A stretch of DNA of 64,000 nt from Bacillota bacterium (GTDB lineage Bacteria; Bacillota; Clostridia; Lachnospirales; Lachnospiraceae). The translations under genes were made by a program, and so were the position numbers. Location of the stretch: the NCBI GenBank assembly GCA_023435895.1, contig JAEZLH010000021.1:1-64000 (forward strand). The letters are read 5' to 3'. Shown piece by piece: positions 36,671 to 45,766 of this stretch (the stretch's first letter is position 1; every line of letters begins with the position of its first letter). The notes below the pieces were generated by a model, which was not told the DNA's origin, did not search any database, and saw nothing but the letters and a program-made list of their open reading frames with translations.

Positions 36671-37516
36671 ATGAAGCAAACAAAAATAGCATGGTTTTTC
36701 TTGGCACCAAGCTTTATTGGAGTAATTATATTTGTATTACTGCCGTTTGGGGATGTAGTTCGAAGATCTTTTTCGGAAGCGATGAGTGGAAAATTCGTAG
36801 GAGTCGATAACTATAATACAGTGCTTCACAATGAAGCATTTCAAAGAGCGGTGCAGAATACCACAAGATTCATCATCACCTGTGTACCAATTCTTTTACT
36901 GTTATCACTCGCATTATCGGTCATGATTTATAATTTGAATAAGCATAGAGATATCTTTAAAACCTCATTTCTTATTCCTATGGCCATCCCTGTTTCATCT
37001 GCCGTATTTCTATGGAAAGTAATCTTCCATCAAAATGGTCTTTTAAATGGAATACTTTCTAAGGTGGGGATAGAAGGTTGCGACTGGATTAGCTCTAGAG
37101 CTTTTCCAGTCCTAGTGTTTAGCTATATATGGAAGAATATCGGCTATGATATGGTGCTTTGGCTTGCGGGATTAAACGGAATATCAAAAACACTGTACGA
37201 AGCCGCCGGAGTGGATGGGGCGAATGCCTGGAAGAAATTTTGGTACATAACATTACCGGGCTTGTTGCCTACTCTTTTTATCGTGTCCGTACTATCTATA
37301 CTAAATGCTTTTAAGGTATTTCGAGAAGCTTATTTGATAGCCGGAGCATATCCAAGCGATGATAATATTTATATGCTTCAACATCTGTTCAATAATTGGT
37401 TCACATCCTTAGATATTCAAAAAATGAGTGCGGCAGCAGTTATGGTTGCAATGGTTATTATTGCTGTCATTTTGATATTACAGCGACTGGATAGAAAGAG
37501 TGGTGGTGAAGAGTGA
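36671..37516 (+). CDS. ABC permease, MalF type (module A)
   Basis: 281 residues with six membrane helices and an EAA loop near 178-200 (YEAAGVDGANAWKKFWYI). It begins 10 bp after the lipoprotein stop and overlaps the next gene by four bases (GTGA). This and the next protein form the membrane channel of a CUT1-type importer without its own ATPase. It is close to 58308 by eye: both have the LPFGDVVRRSF-type start. Confidence 0.93.
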   Translation: MKQTKIAWFFLAPSFIGVIIFVLLPFGDVVRRSFSEAMSGKFVGVDNYNTVLHNEAFQRAVQNTTRFIITCVPILLLLSLALSVMIYNLNKHRDIFKTSFLIPMAIPVSSAVFLWKVIFHQNGLLNGILSKVGIEGCDWISSRAFPVLVFSYIWKNIGYDMVLWLAGLNGISKTLYEAAGVDGANAWKKFWYITLPGLLPTLFIVSVLSILNAFKVFREAYLIAGAYPSDDNIYMLQHLFNNWFTSLDIQKMSAAAVMVAMVIIAVILILQRLDRKSGGEE

Positions 37517-38373
37517 AAAAGATATTTTCAAGTAGTATGAAAAAATTGAATGTAATGCTACTTATGGCCTTCTCTTTGCTTACAGTACTTCCACTGTGGT
37601 TTATTATAACCGGTTCCTTCATGGGTAGTGCTGAATTTGCAGACAATTTCCAAACTGTATTGGACAATACTACGGGTAAAGTATCCTGGCCGTTCTTACC
37701 TGCCTACCCCACCCTTCGCTCCTATGTGGAACTGTTACTTGATTCACCAAGATTTTTTGTGGTGTTTTGGAACTCCTGCAAACAAGTTATTCCATCACTA
37801 TTTGGACAATTGTTGATTGCAGTTCCTGCTGCCTGGAGTTTTGCTCAGTTTGACTTTAGATGGAAAAAGGCAGTGTTTACACTATATATCGTATTGATGG
37901 TTATGCCATATCAGGTAACAATGGTATCTTCTTATCTGATACTGGATCGAATGAACTTACTAGACAGTCATTTATCCATTATTATACCGGCCACTTTCTC
38001 TACCTTTCCAGTGTTTATCATGGTAAAGTTCTTTAAATCAATCCCGAAAGCCCTGATTGAAGCGGCGCGAATAGATGGAGCAAGTGAGTGGAGAATATTT
38101 TGGAACATTGGTGTGCCGATTGGAGCAGTCGGAATCTTGTCCGCAATGATTTTGGATTTTTTGGAACTATGGAATGCTATCGAACAACCACTTAATTTTT
38201 TAAAAACAAAAAGCTTATGGCCGTTAACCCTATATCTTCCCAGTATATCCTCAGATAAGGCAGGAATAACGCTGGTTGCTTCAGTGATTATGCTTTTGCC
38301 AGCACTATTACTTTTTCTTTATGGTCAAAGATATCTGGAAGAGGGGATTATGGTATCAGGGCTGAATGAATAG
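37513..38373 (+). CDS. ABC permease, MalG type (module A)
   Basis: 286 residues, GTG start overlapping the previous stop, so translation is coupled. Six helices and an EAA loop near 178-200 (IEAARIDGASEWRIF). An extracellular loop after helix 1 (about 40-75) is longer than in classic MalG, and the paralogue at 59162 has the same extension (VLDN, SWPFLPAYPTLRSY-type). The C-terminus resembles the family end (EEGIMVSGLNE). Confidence 0.93.
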   Translation: MKKIFSSSMKKLNVMLLMAFSLLTVLPLWFIITGSFMGSAEFADNFQTVLDNTTGKVSWPFLPAYPTLRSYVELLLDSPRFFVVFWNSCKQVIPSLFGQLLIAVPAAWSFAQFDFRWKKAVFTLYIVLMVMPYQVTMVSSYLILDRMNLLDSHLSIIIPATFSTFPVFIMVKFFKSIPKALIEAARIDGASEWRIFWNIGVPIGAVGILSAMILDFLELWNAIEQPLNFLKTKSLWPLTLYLPSISSDKAGITLVASVIMLLPALLLFLYGQRYLEEGIMVSGLNE

Positions 38374-38409
38374 AAGGGTAATTAGTCACATAAATGGAAG
38401 GAGGTTATT

Positions 38410-39573
38410 ATGGTACAAAGTATTCGAAAATTTCTTCATGGGGAATATGCGAAAACATTATCCGTTCAAGCAAAAAACAAAAACAGAAAGACCTCACTTT
38501 CCGGTGTGGCAGGGAAAATCTTAATTGTTTTTTTTGCGGCAATGCTTTTGTTCACCTTGGTATCACGAGCCAGCGAATCAATTACCGTAGCTCGTGTGGT
38601 AGTTGAAAATCCGAGGAGGGATAGTATAATACATACCCTGACCGGTGAGGGGAAGGTAGTGTTGGAGAAAGAGGAAAAAGTTCCAGTTATTGCTGGTTAT
38701 CGCATTGACAAGGTCTTTATCTCACCGGGAGAACCCATTAGCACAAATACAGTTTTATTTTGTTATAGCGCTGAGGACTTACAAAGAAAATATGACTCGA
38801 TCAAAGTTGATATAGAGAAAATTAAAATTCAGGTGGAACAAGCGCAGCTTCAATATGAGATTGCGAAGCATGCAGCTTCGGATCGTATTTCTTTAAATAG
38901 AAAAAGTAATAGGATTATTCAGCTGACGGTTCAAAGCTATCAATTAGATTTAAAAGAAAAGAAAAAAGAACTGGAGAGTGTAAAAGCACTCCTGAAAACC
39001 TCCGGGAAAGTATCCTCCCCTTACGAAGGGATTAGTTCTTTTATGGGTATTGAAGAAGGGAAGATTACCACAGGAGAAGAGCTGGTGAAGGTAGCTGTGG
39101 GAGATTATATATTAAAAGCAGAATTTGATAGAGAACAGGCTGTTAATGTAGAAGTAGGAAGTAAAGCAAAGATTACCATAGCTGGTGGAGCCGAAGACAG
39201 CATTAAAACGGAGATAAATAAAATAAGGATAAATGAAAATGGGAAATCAGAGCTAGAAGCGGCATTACCCAAGAAGGATTATTGGATGGGAGAAGGGGCT
39301 AGATTTAAAGTGACCTCACAATCAGAAAGGTTTGAGTTGTGTGTTCCAATCCAGGCGCTTCATGAGAGTGCCAATAATCAATATTATGTGTTAGTGACGA
39401 AGGAAGAAAAAGATATACTTGGTAATGTATTAGTTGCAACTAGGGTAAATGTTAGTATTATTGATAAAAATAATTCTACTGTGGCTGTAGAAGGAACACT
39501 ATCCCAAAATGATAATGTAATTATTGATAGCAGTAAATATATTGATGATGGAGACAAGGTACGAATAAGTTAG
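38410..39573 (+). CDS. HlyD/MacA-like membrane-fusion adaptor (module A)
   Basis: 387 residues. One membrane helix at about 38-57, a lipoyl-like half (VPVIAGYRIDKVFISPGEPI, about 78-97), a coiled-coil hairpin at about 118-198, the second lipoyl half, and a beta-barrel-like C-terminal part. Such adaptors normally connect an exporter (RND or MacB) to outer channels; here the gene follows importer-type permeases. AGGAGG precedes the ATG. It is followed 18 bp later by a MacB-core-like membrane protein, which is the more natural partner. Confidence 0.82.
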   Translation: MVQSIRKFLHGEYAKTLSVQAKNKNRKTSLSGVAGKILIVFFAAMLLFTLVSRASESITVARVVVENPRRDSIIHTLTGEGKVVLEKEEKVPVIAGYRIDKVFISPGEPISTNTVLFCYSAEDLQRKYDSIKVDIEKIKIQVEQAQLQYEIAKHAASDRISLNRKSNRIIQLTVQSYQLDLKEKKKELESVKALLKTSGKVSSPYEGISSFMGIEEGKITTGEELVKVAVGDYILKAEFDREQAVNVEVGSKAKITIAGGAEDSIKTEINKIRINENGKSELEAALPKKDYWMGEGARFKVTSQSERFELCVPIQALHESANNQYYVLVTKEEKDILGNVLVATRVNVSIIDKNNSTVAVEGTLSQNDNVIIDSSKYIDDGDKVRIS

Positions 39574-39591
39574 TGGTGGGGAGAATGTGCT

Positions 39592-40683
39592 ATGAAGCAG
39601 AGCAGGATTTTAGGCAGCAACCACAGGAATAAAGTTCGGAAGCTCTTTACTCTTTTACTTGGCGTGTTTTGTTGGGTAGTGGCCATTATAAATCAGAGAT
39701 ACCTGGCAGAGTATCACGGAGCGGTTAGCGTGCGAAATGGGGAGGCTATATTTACAAAGCAAGCCATAGAGAATGTGGTTGAGGATATGACGCAAAGGAA
39801 GGATTCCAATATTCCTGAGATTACACTTTGGAAGAAAGAAAAGGATGTTCTATGTGCGAATGAAAGGATAAATACTTCTTTAACGCTTAGTTTAGTAACG
39901 GTAGCAGGTGATATCAATAGGATATATCCTGAACCTATGCTATATGGGAATGCTTTATTTAATGAGGATTATGAAGGCTGCATCATTGATAGGAATACTG
40001 CATATAAGCTATTTCGCTCTGAGAGTGTCGTAGGAATGAAGATCAACACAGCCGGAAGAGAATTTATCATAAGAGGGGTAGTAAAGCCGACAGAAGGCCA
40101 TGCAATGATAATTCGAGCTAATAAGCCGGAGCTGGCAGAAGAAAAAGTAGTAAAATACAGTTGTATGGAGCTTGTTTTTTCTAATGCTCAAAATGCTACC
40201 ACTTCAGCGAAAAAGTTTGTTTCTGTGAGTGGTAATGGTAATGATAACTCAACTTATTATATTGACGGTTATCTTTATCAGAAGCTTGCAGAACGTCTGA
40301 TTCATATTCCTATTTGGTTTATTGCCCTGTTTATAATAGGAATTTTTATTATCAGGGTTAATTCATGGAAGGCTTCGCCTATACTGTTTTTTGGAGGCTG
40401 CCTGATGGTTATTATACTTGGTATTATAATGACGAAGCTAACGGATTTTCATCTATATTATCCGAACTCTTTAATTCCAAACAGGTGGTCGGATTTTGAT
40501 TTTTGGGTAAGGCAATGGAAGGAAATGATGTCATCTCTAAAGGAGAGATCAGAGATGATTCAATACGGTAAAGAAATAATGCTTAGGAAAAGATATCTCA
40601 ATGTAGTAGGGGGAGTGGTGATTGCTGTAATAGTGGAAGGATTTTTGATAAAGGATTATTGTTTTGGAACACGAAAGTTGTAA
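39592..40683 (+). CDS. Membrane protein with MacB-periplasmic-core-like domain, no ATPase (module A)
   Basis: 363 residues. Helix 1 at about 18-37, an extracellular domain to about 230, then helices near 236-256, 262-282 and 335-352. The extracellular block CIIDRNTAYKLF..VVGMKI..REFIIRGVV (about 130-165) follows the MacB_PCD pattern of FtsX/MacB permeases. The topology of one helix, domain and three helices also agrees. No nucleotide-binding domain is fused or encoded nearby. There is no equivalent in module B. A MacAB-like pair acting on cell-envelope peptides or lipids is possible (inference). Confidence 0.6.
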   Translation: MKQSRILGSNHRNKVRKLFTLLLGVFCWVVAIINQRYLAEYHGAVSVRNGEAIFTKQAIENVVEDMTQRKDSNIPEITLWKKEKDVLCANERINTSLTLSLVTVAGDINRIYPEPMLYGNALFNEDYEGCIIDRNTAYKLFRSESVVGMKINTAGREFIIRGVVKPTEGHAMIIRANKPELAEEKVVKYSCMELVFSNAQNATTSAKKFVSVSGNGNDNSTYYIDGYLYQKLAERLIHIPIWFIALFIIGIFIIRVNSWKASPILFFGGCLMVIILGIIMTKLTDFHLYYPNSLIPNRWSDFDFWVRQWKEMMSSLKERSEMIQYGKEIMLRKRYLNVVGGVVIAVIVEGFLIKDYCFGTRKL

Positions 40684-40869
40684 ATAATATATTGTGCAAT
40701 TATTGGAGTGGATTTGGAGAAAGATTTAAAATTATAGATAGGATAACGGACTTTTCATCTTATAGCGCTTAGGGAAGGGGGATTAAATTTAATTTGATAT
40801 TAAATTACATTTATGGTACAGTTTTACATGAGTGTAAAGGGTACTAAAGTAGGTAGTGGAGGAAAAATA

Positions 40870-42396
40870 ATGTTTACTAATGTAAAGGAAGTAAAGAAGA
40901 AAAAGAAAAATTTTGGTTTATCTTTTATCGCAATATGTTTATTATTTATTACAGTGATAATACCCAGATCAAATGTATATGCAGAGGACAAGAGTGTTTT
41001 ACTAAATAAGAGCGAAACACTTTCATATTATGATAAGAGTTATGTTATCAGTCTTAAACATAAAAGTGATATTAAAATTGAAATTACGGTAAATAATGAT
41101 GACATATTTACTGATAGGGAGTTAGGAGTTTCATTATTCAAGAATACGGAAAAGCATAATTCTAATAATTTTGATTTTTTTTATGATGAAGATTATGCAG
41201 ACTATAATTGGATATGTAATTTGAATGAAGATTCGAGTATGGGAATTTTGGAGAAGAATATAACTTTGGAAGCGGGAACACATGCAATTTATTTATGGGC
41301 GCCGTATTATACTATGGATTATACCATAAAAATTTCTGATTCTACAAAATATATGACCGATATGACAATTCCATTAACTCACAAAATGGTAGTAGGAGAT
41401 ACAAATTATTTAGCAATATCTAATAAAAAGCCTATAAATGGATTTGAAGATATTTCTTGGAGTTCTAGTAATACAAATATTGCAGAAGTACATAAAACTA
41501 CTGGTGCGATTAAAGCAAAGAAGAAAGGAAAAGCAATAGTAACCGCAGTTTTAAGAAATGGTAAAAAATATAAATGTGATGTGGATGTAATTGATAATCT
41601 GATGAAGAAAACATCAGTAACTCTGTTGAAAGGAAAAAGTACGACGTTAAGTTTAAAAGCTAAAAAACCCAATGTAAAATGGTCGTCTAGCAACAATAAA
41701 GTAGTGAAGGTAACATCTTCAGGGAAAGTAAGTGCAATTGCTTCTGGAAAGGCAGTTATAACTGCAAAAGTGGATGGTATTTCTTATAGTTGTAATGTTA
41801 CAGTGGAAGATCCTAAATTAAATAAAACAAAAATTTCTATTTATACAATAGATACGCTAAAATTAACGCTTAACAATGCGTCTGGTAAAGTAACATGGAG
41901 TTCAAGTAAAAAATCTGTTGCAACAGTAGATGATACTGGAAAAGTTTCTGCAAAATCGTCTGGGACAGCTATAATAACAGCGATATATGCTGGAAGTAAA
42001 TTTACATGTAAAGTTACGGTTGTTAAAACTCCTCCTATTATAATTGAGGAGGTGGGGTGGGATATTAATTTCTTAGGAGGGGTGGAACCTTATATTTACT
42101 TGACGAACACTACCAATAAAGATATTAAATATATAGATATTTATACAGAGTATTATAATAGTGTTGGCGATCCAGCAATATGCGAAATACAGGATACTAA
42201 TAAAATAACTTTAAATATCACTGGGCCTATAAAGAAAAAGACAAAAAATTATGAGGCTTATTGGGATGCAGTTATTTATAATGATAATATGGCAGCTATG
42301 AAAATTACAAAAATGAAGATTACATATATGGATAAATCCACTCAAAATATAACAATAAATAAACTTTGGAGTGATGAAAATTATTACTATCATTAA
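40870..42396 (+). CDS. Secreted protein with three Big_2 (bacterial Ig-like) domains
   Basis: 508 residues from the ATG at 40870 behind GTGGAGGAAAAA. Signal peptide: KKKKK, then a hydrophobic run, cleaved near NVYAED. The N-terminal part (about 40-170) resembles a pre-peptidase-like beta domain. Three Big_2 repeats of about 70-80 residues follow (about 175-395), each with WSSS near its middle and GKV.A...G.A.ITA near its end. The C-terminal 100 residues are unassigned. No sortase signal or transmembrane anchor is visible, so it is probably secreted or loosely wall-bound. Confidence 0.87.
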   Translation: MFTNVKEVKKKKKNFGLSFIAICLLFITVIIPRSNVYAEDKSVLLNKSETLSYYDKSYVISLKHKSDIKIEITVNNDDIFTDRELGVSLFKNTEKHNSNNFDFFYDEDYADYNWICNLNEDSSMGILEKNITLEAGTHAIYLWAPYYTMDYTIKISDSTKYMTDMTIPLTHKMVVGDTNYLAISNKKPINGFEDISWSSSNTNIAEVHKTTGAIKAKKKGKAIVTAVLRNGKKYKCDVDVIDNLMKKTSVTLLKGKSTTLSLKAKKPNVKWSSSNNKVVKVTSSGKVSAIASGKAVITAKVDGISYSCNVTVEDPKLNKTKISIYTIDTLKLTLNNASGKVTWSSSKKSVATVDDTGKVSAKSSGTAIITAIYAGSKFTCKVTVVKTPPIIIEEVGWDINFLGGVEPYIYLTNTTNKDIKYIDIYTEYYNSVGDPAICEIQDTNKITLNITGPIKKKTKNYEAYWDAVIYNDNMAAMKITKMKITYMDKSTQNITINKLWSDENYYYH

Positions 42397-42481
42397 TCAA
42401 GAACTTCAAAAGGACATAAATGGAAAAATACTCTAATTACCCGTTACTATGAATCCAAAACTTAACACTAAACTAATTGTA

Positions 42482-42527
42482 TATAGTTAAAAAGGGAAAA
42501 CTGATGCGTTTTCCCTTTTTGACTATA
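42482..42527. terminator. Bidirectional stem-loop between convergent genes
   Basis: A 20-bp stem (42482-42501 with 42508-42527, one wobble) and 6-nt loop. The A-tract and T-tract lie within the stem. It sits between the Big_2 protein (plus) and the small Cys protein (minus). The rest of 42397-42635 shows nothing else. Confidence 0.7.
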
Positions 42528-42635
42528 CACTAATAAATTCATTTTGAAACTCCTCCTATAAAGGAATGGCCCCTTTAAGAGGTAATCTTTTAATATGGAC
42601 CCATATACTTTGGATAAATGGATCAAAGTATTTCA

Positions 42636-42890
42636 TCAGCGATAGCATTTTTTACAAGGTTTCAGTCCTCTGGCTTTTGCTTTTTTCAAAGTTGTTTTTG
42701 TGAATTTACCATTGCCACACTTATGAGTGTGATATTTTTTCCCAGTAGGTGTTACATAAACATATGTTGTTTTCGCCTGAACCTGTGTAACCGTAGGCAT
42801 ATGTAGTGTCGTTGATACAACGTCAGGAGACACTGTCACCAAAGATAGGGATAGAACAATGGTTATTAATAATTTCTTGATTCGCTTCAT
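42636..42890 (-). CDS. Small secreted protein with Ada-like Cys/His C-terminal motif
   Basis: 84 residues from the ATG at 42890, chosen because GGGGGAGGTGA lies directly before it. A signal peptide covers residues 1-25. The C-terminal part reads VYVTPTGKKYH.HKC, about 20 residues, then KARGLKPCKKC. This is the Cys/His pattern (H, C, CxxC) found at the C-termini of secreted thermonucleases and related to Ada/excalibur zinc motifs. Here it stands alone without a nuclease domain. Function unknown; metal binding is likely. Confidence 0.72.
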   Translation of the reverse strand: MKRIKKLLITIVLSLSLVTVSPDVVSTTLHMPTVTQVQAKTTYVYVTPTGKKYHTHKCGNGKFTKTTLKKAKARGLKPCKKCYR

Positions 42891-43372
42891 TTCGTCACCT
42901 CCCCCCGGCTCTATTTTAGCACAATATACAAAAGTATCCAATAATTTTGTTGGATATTACTGTATAAAAAAGTATTTTTTAAGATAAAGATCATATGGAA
43001 TGAATGATTAATTGAACGAATAACTGAACAAGTGATAAAGAAGTATATACAAAAGCAGAAGGAAGTGTCAAAGCAGAAGAATTAAAGAAGAATAAGAATT
43101 TATTTTGAGACAGATGGTAACAATGTTCGAGGAACTTTCTAGGTGGGCATGCAACCAGCCCCTATAAAACTAATTACAAGCTAACACTTGAATTGGTGGT
43201 GGATGACTAGGGTTATGTCTCACTAATTCGTAACACATGGCGAAGATATGGTAAAATTGATTTGATACTGTATTGTGGATGTGGTATAATTTGACATAAT
43301 TGTTTGATATATAGGGCTATTGGTAGAAGAGGATTTTTATTATTTGTCAAAAGATACAAAGGAGAAAAAATT
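42891..43372. other. 480-bp gene-free stretch with a degraded mobile-element end
   Basis: No credible gene is visible. At about 43165-43212 the segment CTAATTACAAGC..TTGAATTGGTGGTGGATGA resembles the last part of the IS200/IS605-like end at the left edge of the window (about 88-130), with changes that break its palindrome. The remaining part is AT-rich. The promoter and leader of the WG-repeat gene at 43373 must lie in its right half. Confidence 0.4.
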
Positions 43373-45679
43373 ATGACTTTCAGAAAAATTCTAGTGTTGT
43401 TACTAGTATTCAGTTTAATGAGTAATTCCATTCCAGTTACAAAAGCACAGGCTGCAGTCAACCCTAGCTTAAAAATTATTACAAAAGATATATATTCGGA
43501 TAAACCAGTCTTTTCAGATGGTCTCGCCTTAATAAAAGATAGTAAGGGCTTTCGCTTTATTGACTATAATGGCAATGTTAAAATTGGACCCTATAAGACA
43601 TGGAAATATAAAACAAGAGATTCCAAGGGCATTATACATAGCGTAACGAAGAATATTAATATAATCTCTGACTTTAAAGATGGTGTAGCAATAATTGATA
43701 ATAGTATTGTCATTGACAAACAGGGAAAAGAATTAATGCAAACTGGCTTAGTTAGTAGTAATACTATTAAACTGTGTGATTATGCAGATGGATATTTTCT
43801 GGCTCTTAACGAGAATAAACAAGATTATTTTTATCTGGATCGAAAGGGAAAGGCTCTAAATATCAATATTAAAGAAATAGTGGGTGAGGGAGCATGTTTG
43901 GGAAATTATACTATTTCAGAGGGATTGATGTACTTTTATCAGAATGATAAATTAGGTGCTATAAATATTAATACCAAAAAGGTAACCATTCAACCAAAAT
44001 TCAGATATATCGGACAGTTTAAAAATGGGACAGCATTTGCTTCATATACTGTAGATGAAACTTCACGAAATACAGAATACGGAATTATTGACAAAGCAGG
44101 GAATATTATTGTCCAGCTCAAATACGATGAAATAGGTAAAGATATTGGTGGTACAATTCCGGTAGTAAAAAATAAAAAATGGGGAGTTATTGATAGAAAA
44201 GGTAAGATAATCATTAATCCCAATTCTAAATATGAAATTTTATGGTACTCAAACGGAATGGCAGCTATTGTTGATTCAAATCAGAAAATGGGATTTTTGA
44301 ATACAAAAGGTGAAATGGTTATTTCGCCAAGGTATGATGATGTTTTTTGTTTTAAAAATGAGGTGGCTTTGGTAGGAAATAGAGGTGTCTACTATTTTAT
44401 AGATAAAACAGGACGTCAAGTAAACCCGGAGAAAACCTGGAATCTTGGTTACACTATGGGGGATAGTTGGGGAATTAGGGAAAAGTCTTTATACATGATG
44501 AATGATTTTATCGAGCAGTCAAATAATGTATTTTCATATAGTTTGACTAGAAGTAAATGGGGAATTGCTAAGATTATTTATTCAAACAGTTCGGCACAAA
44601 AAAACTTAGTGGTAAAAGATTTCAATCTTGATCAAATCTATGGTATGACATCAGCCATATGGGATGGAAAAAAATATATTGCTGTCTCAAATGATAAGGT
44701 ATCTTATTCGAATAATGGAGTTGATTGGGAATACCAGAAAGCGAGCATTATAGGTGCTAAAAATATTGCCTATGTCAATAAAAGATATTCTATGACTGGT
44801 GATTTTTTAGCAACAAGCGTCTATCCGAATGAGAAAAAGAATATATCGTTTTATTATGGTTCCAGGAAATATCAAAATATTTTACCAGTGGCATCGTCTA
44901 GTGATGGTATTACATGGAAGGCTATTACAGGTGCGGTGAAGACGGATGGGGAAATCAATAGTTGGGGCTGGGATACGAAATTAATCACAGCAAAAGGAAA
45001 GTTCTACCATTTCTTTGATTGTAATGTACAGATTTCATCAGATGGAAAAACATACAAAAATCATCTTATATATGTTAAAGACCCTAAAAAATTAACGCCA
45101 AAAGGGTACAAATATCTTGGACAATCATCGATTAACTGGGATGTTATATTTGATGGGAAAAAGTTTATTGCCCAAAATAGTGATTATTATGGAGGATTAA
45201 TACTGAACTCTAAGGACGGAAGCAACTGGGAGGTTGTTAAGTTTCTTGATAAGAAAAAATACCAACTTGCTCAACATGGTATGTCCCCGGTCATGTACGT
45301 TAATAAGAAATTCAGAGTTATGACATATGAATCTATCTTTGAATCAACGGATGGTACCAAATGGAAGGAGCAAAAACTTTCCAGTGTATATAAAAGCAAA
45401 ACCATTCAAAAAATGTTACGTAAGAATTTAGACACGAGGCCGGTTTATAATGGTGAATATTATTTGATACCGGACAAAGTAGTGAATGAATATGGAGATT
45501 CTATTTATTCATCAAAGGTCATTGCCACGAAAGATTTTAAGGGATTTTATGAAGTGAATATGGGATCACAATTTAATAAAATAATATACATGGATAAGAA
45601 ATATGTTATTACTAGCAATAGAGTGTATGATTATAAAGTTCTAAAGAGTTATATTTCGAAAGCGGAATTAATTAAATAG
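43373..45679 (+). CDS. Secreted WG-repeat / Asp-box propeller protein
   Basis: 768 residues from the ATG at 43373 (AAAGGAGAAAAAA upstream; the frame extends 23 codons further without support). Signal peptide 1-28, cleaved near KAQAA. Residues of about 45-365 carry WG (KWG) repeats with W/YGIIDK.G and F.NG.A patterns. Residues of about 410-750 contain at least five Asp-box-like turns (S.DG..W: NNGVDW, SDGITW, KDGSNW, STDGTKW). So there are two beta-repeat domains, possibly solenoid plus propeller. No anchor is seen. Role unknown; adhesion or substrate binding is plausible. Confidence 0.85.
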   Translation: MTFRKILVLLLVFSLMSNSIPVTKAQAAVNPSLKIITKDIYSDKPVFSDGLALIKDSKGFRFIDYNGNVKIGPYKTWKYKTRDSKGIIHSVTKNINIISDFKDGVAIIDNSIVIDKQGKELMQTGLVSSNTIKLCDYADGYFLALNENKQDYFYLDRKGKALNINIKEIVGEGACLGNYTISEGLMYFYQNDKLGAININTKKVTIQPKFRYIGQFKNGTAFASYTVDETSRNTEYGIIDKAGNIIVQLKYDEIGKDIGGTIPVVKNKKWGVIDRKGKIIINPNSKYEILWYSNGMAAIVDSNQKMGFLNTKGEMVISPRYDDVFCFKNEVALVGNRGVYYFIDKTGRQVNPEKTWNLGYTMGDSWGIREKSLYMMNDFIEQSNNVFSYSLTRSKWGIAKIIYSNSSAQKNLVVKDFNLDQIYGMTSAIWDGKKYIAVSNDKVSYSNNGVDWEYQKASIIGAKNIAYVNKRYSMTGDFLATSVYPNEKKNISFYYGSRKYQNILPVASSSDGITWKAITGAVKTDGEINSWGWDTKLITAKGKFYHFFDCNVQISSDGKTYKNHLIYVKDPKKLTPKGYKYLGQSSINWDVIFDGKKFIAQNSDYYGGLILNSKDGSNWEVVKFLDKKKYQLAQHGMSPVMYVNKKFRVMTYESIFESTDGTKWKEQKLSSVYKSKTIQKMLRKNLDTRPVYNGEYYLIPDKVVNEYGDSIYSSKVIATKDFKGFYEVNMGSQFNKIIYMDKKYVITSNRVYDYKVLKSYISKAELIK

Positions 45680-45766
45680 CAGAGAAGCATGGTATAATAA
45701 ATACAGTTATGCTCTCTGCAAATACATACGAAATAAACGAATTAAACAGATTGGATTAAACTCATC

